From: Labilibaculum sp.
Lineage (GTDB): Bacteria > Bacteroidota > Bacteroidia > Bacteroidales > Marinifilaceae
Direction of reading: 5' to 3'
Assembly (NCBI GenBank): GCA_016342745.1
Contig: JAEINT010000002.1
Span: 1-64,000, forward strand
DNA: 64,000 bases
How positions within the stretch are numbered: position 1 is the first letter of the stretch; each line of letters begins with the position of its first letter. A program made the translations under genes and the position numbers. A model generated the notes under the pieces. That model worked only from the letters and a program-made list of their open reading frames with translations. It was not told the origin of the DNA and made no database searches. Shown in pieces: positions 60,376 to 64,000 of the stretch.

Positions 60376-63300
60376 ATGGAGACCAGTCAAGACATTTTCA
60401 TTGAAAAATTAGATCGATTTATTCGAAAATACTATCAAAATCAGCTTCTAAGAGGTTCGCTTTTGGGTATTATTCTTGCATTTTCCTACTTTATAATTAT
60501 TTCCTATTCTGAATATTTACTTTACTTCTCGGTTCCCTTTCGAACCTTTTTAGCCATCTTTTCTTGTGTGTTTTTCGGAATCCTTCTTTTCCGTCTTATT
60601 TTATTACCACTGGTTGGATTGTTACGAATCGGCAAAAGAATTTCTTATCGACAAGCAATTGGGATTATAACAAATCATTTTCCTGAAGTACAGGATCGCT
60701 TGGTGAATACTTTAGAGCTTACTGAATTATCTGAGAAAAATGGAACGCTTAATAATTCACTTTTGGTTGCAAGTATTAACCAAAGAATAGAATCCATTCG
60801 ATTAATTCCATTTCGAAAAGCCATTTCATTTAAGTCTAATATCAGCTTTGTAAAATACTTGCTAATTATCGCGATTGCTATTGTATCTGGTTATATTTTT
60901 ATGCCTGATATGTATTCTGCTAGCACAAATAGGTTAGTGCATTTCAGACAAGAATATAGCCCGCCTGCTGACTTTAAATTTGTGATGGATACATCATTAA
61001 TGAAAGTGGTTAGAGGCTCAGATTTTAATTTAAAAGTAGCAACAGAGGGAAAATATGTTCCAGCTGATGTTTACCTTATCTATGGTGGAAATCAATTTCT
61101 ACTGAAAAAGGAAAAAGGGAATACTTTTTCTTATGCCTTTAGAAATTTAAATTCAGATGTGTCTTTTTATTTAAAGGCAGGTAAAGTCGTTTCAAAAACC
61201 TATCAGATTGAACTCCTATCTAAGCCCGGAATTAAAGCCTTTAATTTACTGATTAAGGCTCCTGCATATACAAATATCCCTTCCAAAAAGGAGGAAAGTT
61301 TAGGAGATGTTAGCGTGCCAGAAGGATCTTTGTTGCAATGGTCTTTTGAAGCTGACGATGCTAGTAATATTCAAATGTTTTTGAAAGATTCTGTGCACTT
61401 AATCAATTCTAAAAAGGCATCTCCAAACTATCGCTTTTCAAAGGAGATAAGACAAAAAACCTCTTATCGAATCTATCTCGACAATGATCATTTTAAGAAT
61501 TTACAATATGCCAATTATAAAATAGATGTAATTCCTGATTTGTATCCACAAATAAATGTGTCTTCCTTGCAAGATTCTGTTCTAACATCAGGTTATTATT
61601 TTAAAGGTATCATTAAGGATGATTATGCTTTTTCAAAATTGCGCTTTTGTTATATTTTGAACGACCAAATTCCCGTTTACATTCCAATATCGATTAATCG
61701 AAAATTGAGTTCGCAAGAGTTTTATTTTGCTTTCGATTTTACGAGTGTTGATTTTACCGAAGGAAGTCAAATCCAGTATTATTTCGAAGTTTTTGATAAT
61801 GATGCTGTGAATAGTCCTAAAATGACACGTTCTCAACAATATTCTTTTTTAATTCCAGATTCGAAACAGTTGTATGATTTAAATACGACCATTCAAGATA
61901 GCATTGCCAATCAAATTGAACAAGGAATTGATTTGAGTCAATCGATACAAGATGACATTAAGCGTATGCAAAAAAATCTTCTTGACGGTATGGGAGATAA
62001 ATGGCAACAGCAACAAATGTTTCAAGAAATTGAAGAAAAGAAGAAAAATTTAGACCAATTATTAAATCAGATCAAAAAAGAGAATGGGAAGAAAAATCAA
62101 TTGATGAATTCAATGGGTAAAAAAGATTCTCTTCTTCTTGAAAAACAAAAACAGATCGATCAGCTTCTGGAAAATGTGATGGATGATGATTTGAAAAAAT
62201 TATTCGAAGAATTCAATAAATTGGCCGAAGAATTCAAACCAGAAGACTTAAATAAGCTTGGAAACAAAATTCAGATGTCTTTCGACGATTTTCAGAAACA
62301 AATGGATCGCAACCTTAGTTTGTTGGAACGTTATGATATTGAGCTACGTATGAATCAAATCGCCGATAGAATTGAGAAATTAGCTGATCATCAAGACGAA
62401 ATCAGTACCCTAGCCAAGAAAGAGGGCGAAAAAATGAAATCTCAGCAACTTGAGGATAAGAAAAAATGGGACGATTTACAAAATGACTTAAAAGAGTTAT
62501 TAGAAAAGAATTCTGGTATTAATGACCCATATCAATTTGATGATTCTTCAGATGATGTTCAGGAAATTTCAGAGAAAATGAAAGAAACTGAAAATCTATT
62601 GGAGAATGGAAAAAATTCTAAGGCGACAAAAAATATGAAGGGTACTTCAAAAATGCAAAAAGCCCTTTCTCAAAAATTAAAGAATAATCTTGCGCAATCG
62701 GTAGGAGCACAATTAAGTGTTGACATTGACAATTTAATTCGTTTAATGAATAATTTGATAGATTTCTCTTTTCAACAGGAAGATCTAATAACAGATTACA
62801 AAAGGATAGATTATCGAAATCCTTTGTTTGTAAAAATGATTGAGCAGCAAGCTGTCTTAAAAGAGGAGTATATTTTAATTCAGGATTCCTTACTTTCTTT
62901 ATCTTCTCATTCTCCTCAAGTGGCAGCTTTAATAGGAAACAGAATTTTTGACATTAGCGATTACTTAGATCAAATATTAGAGTTCGCGAATAATAGAAGA
63001 AAAGTTCAGGCCAATATTGCACAACAAAAAGCGCTAACTGAAGTTAATGAGTTAGCACTCTTCCTCTCTGAGGCTCTAAAACAATTGATGGAACAAATGG
63101 CGAATGCCATGCCGGGAGATCAAATCGGAGATAAAAAAGGCGGTAAGCCATCCTTCTCGGGAATGAAATCAGAGCAGCAGTCTTTAAAAAAGATGTTAGA
63201 GCAAATGATTCAGGAAATGAAGGACGGAAATGGAAAACCAGGTTCAAAAGAGAAGCTAGGCAAGTTTTTGCAAAAACAGGAAATGTTTCAGCAAAATTTG

Positions 63301-63669
63301 CGTGAAATTCTTCAAAAAGGAGGGATTGGAGATGAAAGCGAGAATATATTACGTGAAATAATGAAAATGATTGATAAAACGGAAGTAGAAGTATCAAATT
63401 TTTCTATAAATTCGAATACTCTTAAAAGACAAAATAGAATTATTTCACGTTTGTTAAAGGCCGAAAACGCCCAGAGGGAAAAAGATTTTGAGAAAAAAAG
63501 AGAAAGTAAATCTGGAAATTATTTAAAATTGAGTAACCCTACAGAAATATTTGAGTATAAAAGAGTACGAACAGATTTTGAAGGCGTTTTCAATGACTCT
63601 TATGTAAAGATGTTCGATTATTATAACAAATTGTATTTGGACTACATGATTAATATTAACAATGACTAA
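60376..63669 (+). CDS. DUF4175-like large membrane protein
   Basis: A 1097-residue protein with two or three N-terminal membrane segments (about 28-45, 52-75 and 158-175), a beta-rich extracytoplasmic part (about 190-490) and long coiled-coil regions rich in Q, K, E and M (about 500-1000), including QQMFQEIEEKKKNLDQLLNQIKKE. This matches the DUF4175 family seen in Bacteroidota beside envelope genes. Its function is unknown. It starts 24 bases after the EnvC-like gene and overlaps the next gene by eight bases. Confidence 0.85.
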   Translation: METSQDIFIEKLDRFIRKYYQNQLLRGSLLGIILAFSYFIIISYSEYLLYFSVPFRTFLAIFSCVFFGILLFRLILLPLVGLLRIGKRISYRQAIGIITNHFPEVQDRLVNTLELTELSEKNGTLNNSLLVASINQRIESIRLIPFRKAISFKSNISFVKYLLIIAIAIVSGYIFMPDMYSASTNRLVHFRQEYSPPADFKFVMDTSLMKVVRGSDFNLKVATEGKYVPADVYLIYGGNQFLLKKEKGNTFSYAFRNLNSDVSFYLKAGKVVSKTYQIELLSKPGIKAFNLLIKAPAYTNIPSKKEESLGDVSVPEGSLLQWSFEADDASNIQMFLKDSVHLINSKKASPNYRFSKEIRQKTSYRIYLDNDHFKNLQYANYKIDVIPDLYPQINVSSLQDSVLTSGYYFKGIIKDDYAFSKLRFCYILNDQIPVYIPISINRKLSSQEFYFAFDFTSVDFTEGSQIQYYFEVFDNDAVNSPKMTRSQQYSFLIPDSKQLYDLNTTIQDSIANQIEQGIDLSQSIQDDIKRMQKNLLDGMGDKWQQQQMFQEIEEKKKNLDQLLNQIKKENGKKNQLMNSMGKKDSLLLEKQKQIDQLLENVMDDDLKKLFEEFNKLAEEFKPEDLNKLGNKIQMSFDDFQKQMDRNLSLLERYDIELRMNQIADRIEKLADHQDEISTLAKKEGEKMKSQQLEDKKKWDDLQNDLKELLEKNSGINDPYQFDDSSDDVQEISEKMKETENLLENGKNSKATKNMKGTSKMQKALSQKLKNNLAQSVGAQLSVDIDNLIRLMNNLIDFSFQQEDLITDYKRIDYRNPLFVKMIEQQAVLKEEYILIQDSLLSLSSHSPQVAALIGNRIFDISDYLDQILEFANNRRKVQANIAQQKALTEVNELALFLSEALKQLMEQMANAMPGDQIGDKKGGKPSFSGMKSEQQSLKKMLEQMIQEMKDGNGKPGSKEKLGKFLQKQEMFQQNLREILQKGGIGDESENILREIMKMIDKTEVEVSNFSINSNTLKRQNRIISRLLKAENAQREKDFEKKRESKSGNYLKLSNPTEIFEYKRVRTDFEGVFNDSYVKMFDYYNKLYLDYMININND

Positions 63670-64000
63670 ATCTGAAAAATTGCTAATCTTTCCATCCGAA
63701 TTAGAGAACATAACTAGAGTAGAAAAACTCATTGACGACATTTCATCATCTCACAATTTAAGTGCTGAGATATATGGAAAAATCTCTGTTGCCATAATCG
63801 AGGCTGTTAACAATGCAATCTTGCATGGGAACCAATTAGATATTTCTAAAAAAGTAAAGATAGAATACGATATTGACGACGAAGCAATTAGCTTTTTGAT
63901 TGAAGATGAAGGGAAAGGTTTTGATTTTGCAAGCATACCTGATCCAACACTTCCTGAAAATCTTGAAAAAACGCATGGTCGTGGTATCTTTTTAATGAAC
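63662..64000 (+). CDS. Anti-sigma-type HATPase (RsbW-like), truncated by window end
   Basis: The first 113 residues of a single-domain HATPase_c protein, running off the window. The N-box EAVNNAILHGN, G1 DEGKGFD and G2 GRGIFLM are visible, as in RsbW/SpoIIAB-like serine kinases. There is no HisKA domain, so it is not a classical histidine kinase. It overlaps the DUF4175 stop by eight bases. In other Bacteroidota a similar ATP-binding gene often precedes ybeY and mnmG (from memory); those would lie just outside this window. Confidence 0.9.
   Translation, partial: MTKSEKLLIFPSELENITRVEKLIDDISSSHNLSAEIYGKISVAIIEAVNNAILHGNQLDISKKVKIEYDIDDEAISFLIEDEGKGFDFASIPDPTLPENLEKTHGRGIFLMN

Overview
The window looks like chromosomal DNA of a low-GC marine member of the Bacteroidota, most likely the Marinilabiliales/Marinifilaceae side of the phylum. 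That placement is inferred from gene content and was not tested. The clues are repeated TAnnTTTG (-7) promoter elements, a TonB receptor with a carboxypeptidase-like N-terminal domain, lipoproteins with an SDDDDD sorting signal, GG-leader peptides with a C39-peptidase exporter, and families typical of the phylum (DUF4292, DUF4175, DUF2807/GIN, GxxExxY, YwqK/MORN).

Layout. 0-1.5 kb: three 33-residue GG-leader peptide genes, two of them a 168-bp tandem duplication, then a soluble sensorless histidine kinase that shares a 5' element with the peptides. 1.5-5.6 kb: a membrane protein, ruvB, an orphan receiver protein, a 730-bp gap rich in TGTTAATA-type words (weak replication-origin candidate), rpiB, an Rrf2 regulator and a VanZ-like protein. 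5.7-9.9 kb: a giant fusion of a GT4-type glycosyltransferase and a phosphodiester glycosidase. 9.9-20.4 kb: a GIN-domain protein, hemW, a rhodanese, a TonB receptor with a duplicated surface lipoprotein, a PhoR/PhoB-like pair, and comF. 20.5-24.5 kb: small secreted proteins, a TonB-like protein, and a GH16-fold protein lacking both catalytic glutamates. 24.9-31.5 kb: a tetR-tolC-MFP-RND efflux operon with a clear palindromic operator. 31.7-32.6 kb: a gene broken by a single in-frame stop. 32.7-43.5 kb: acyl-CoA ligase, adenylate cyclase, asnS, an ECF sigma factor with a membrane TPR partner, two identical tRNA-Val genes, two paralogous cyclophilins, pheS and an OsmC protein. 43.6-50.5 kb: a Crp-like regulator, a RAYT transposase with a REP palindrome inside its own gene, and a peptide export locus (C39 ABC exporter plus HlyD) split by a GxxExxY gene. 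50.6-64 kb: ROK kinase, DUF3187-like and YccF proteins, then a co-directional run (flippase, dut, nucleotidyltransferase, TPR, DUF4292, EnvC-like, DUF4175, truncated HATPase) that looks like a conserved envelope block.

How the parts may work together. The most intriguing unit is the peptide trio. Copies 2 and 3 have clearly different leaders but nearly the same 15-residue C-terminal core ending C-[DE]-D-C-L-V. That is the reverse of bacteriocin diversification and suggests selection on the released peptide, for example as a signal. The adjacent kinase, the orphan receiver at 3 kb and the precursor-less C39 exporter at 46.5 kb are candidate partners. This link is inference from proximity and family knowledge.

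All functions come from reading motifs by eye; no database search was possible. Promoters are calls based on the Bacteroidota TAnnTTTG element and terminators are inverted repeats with T tracts.
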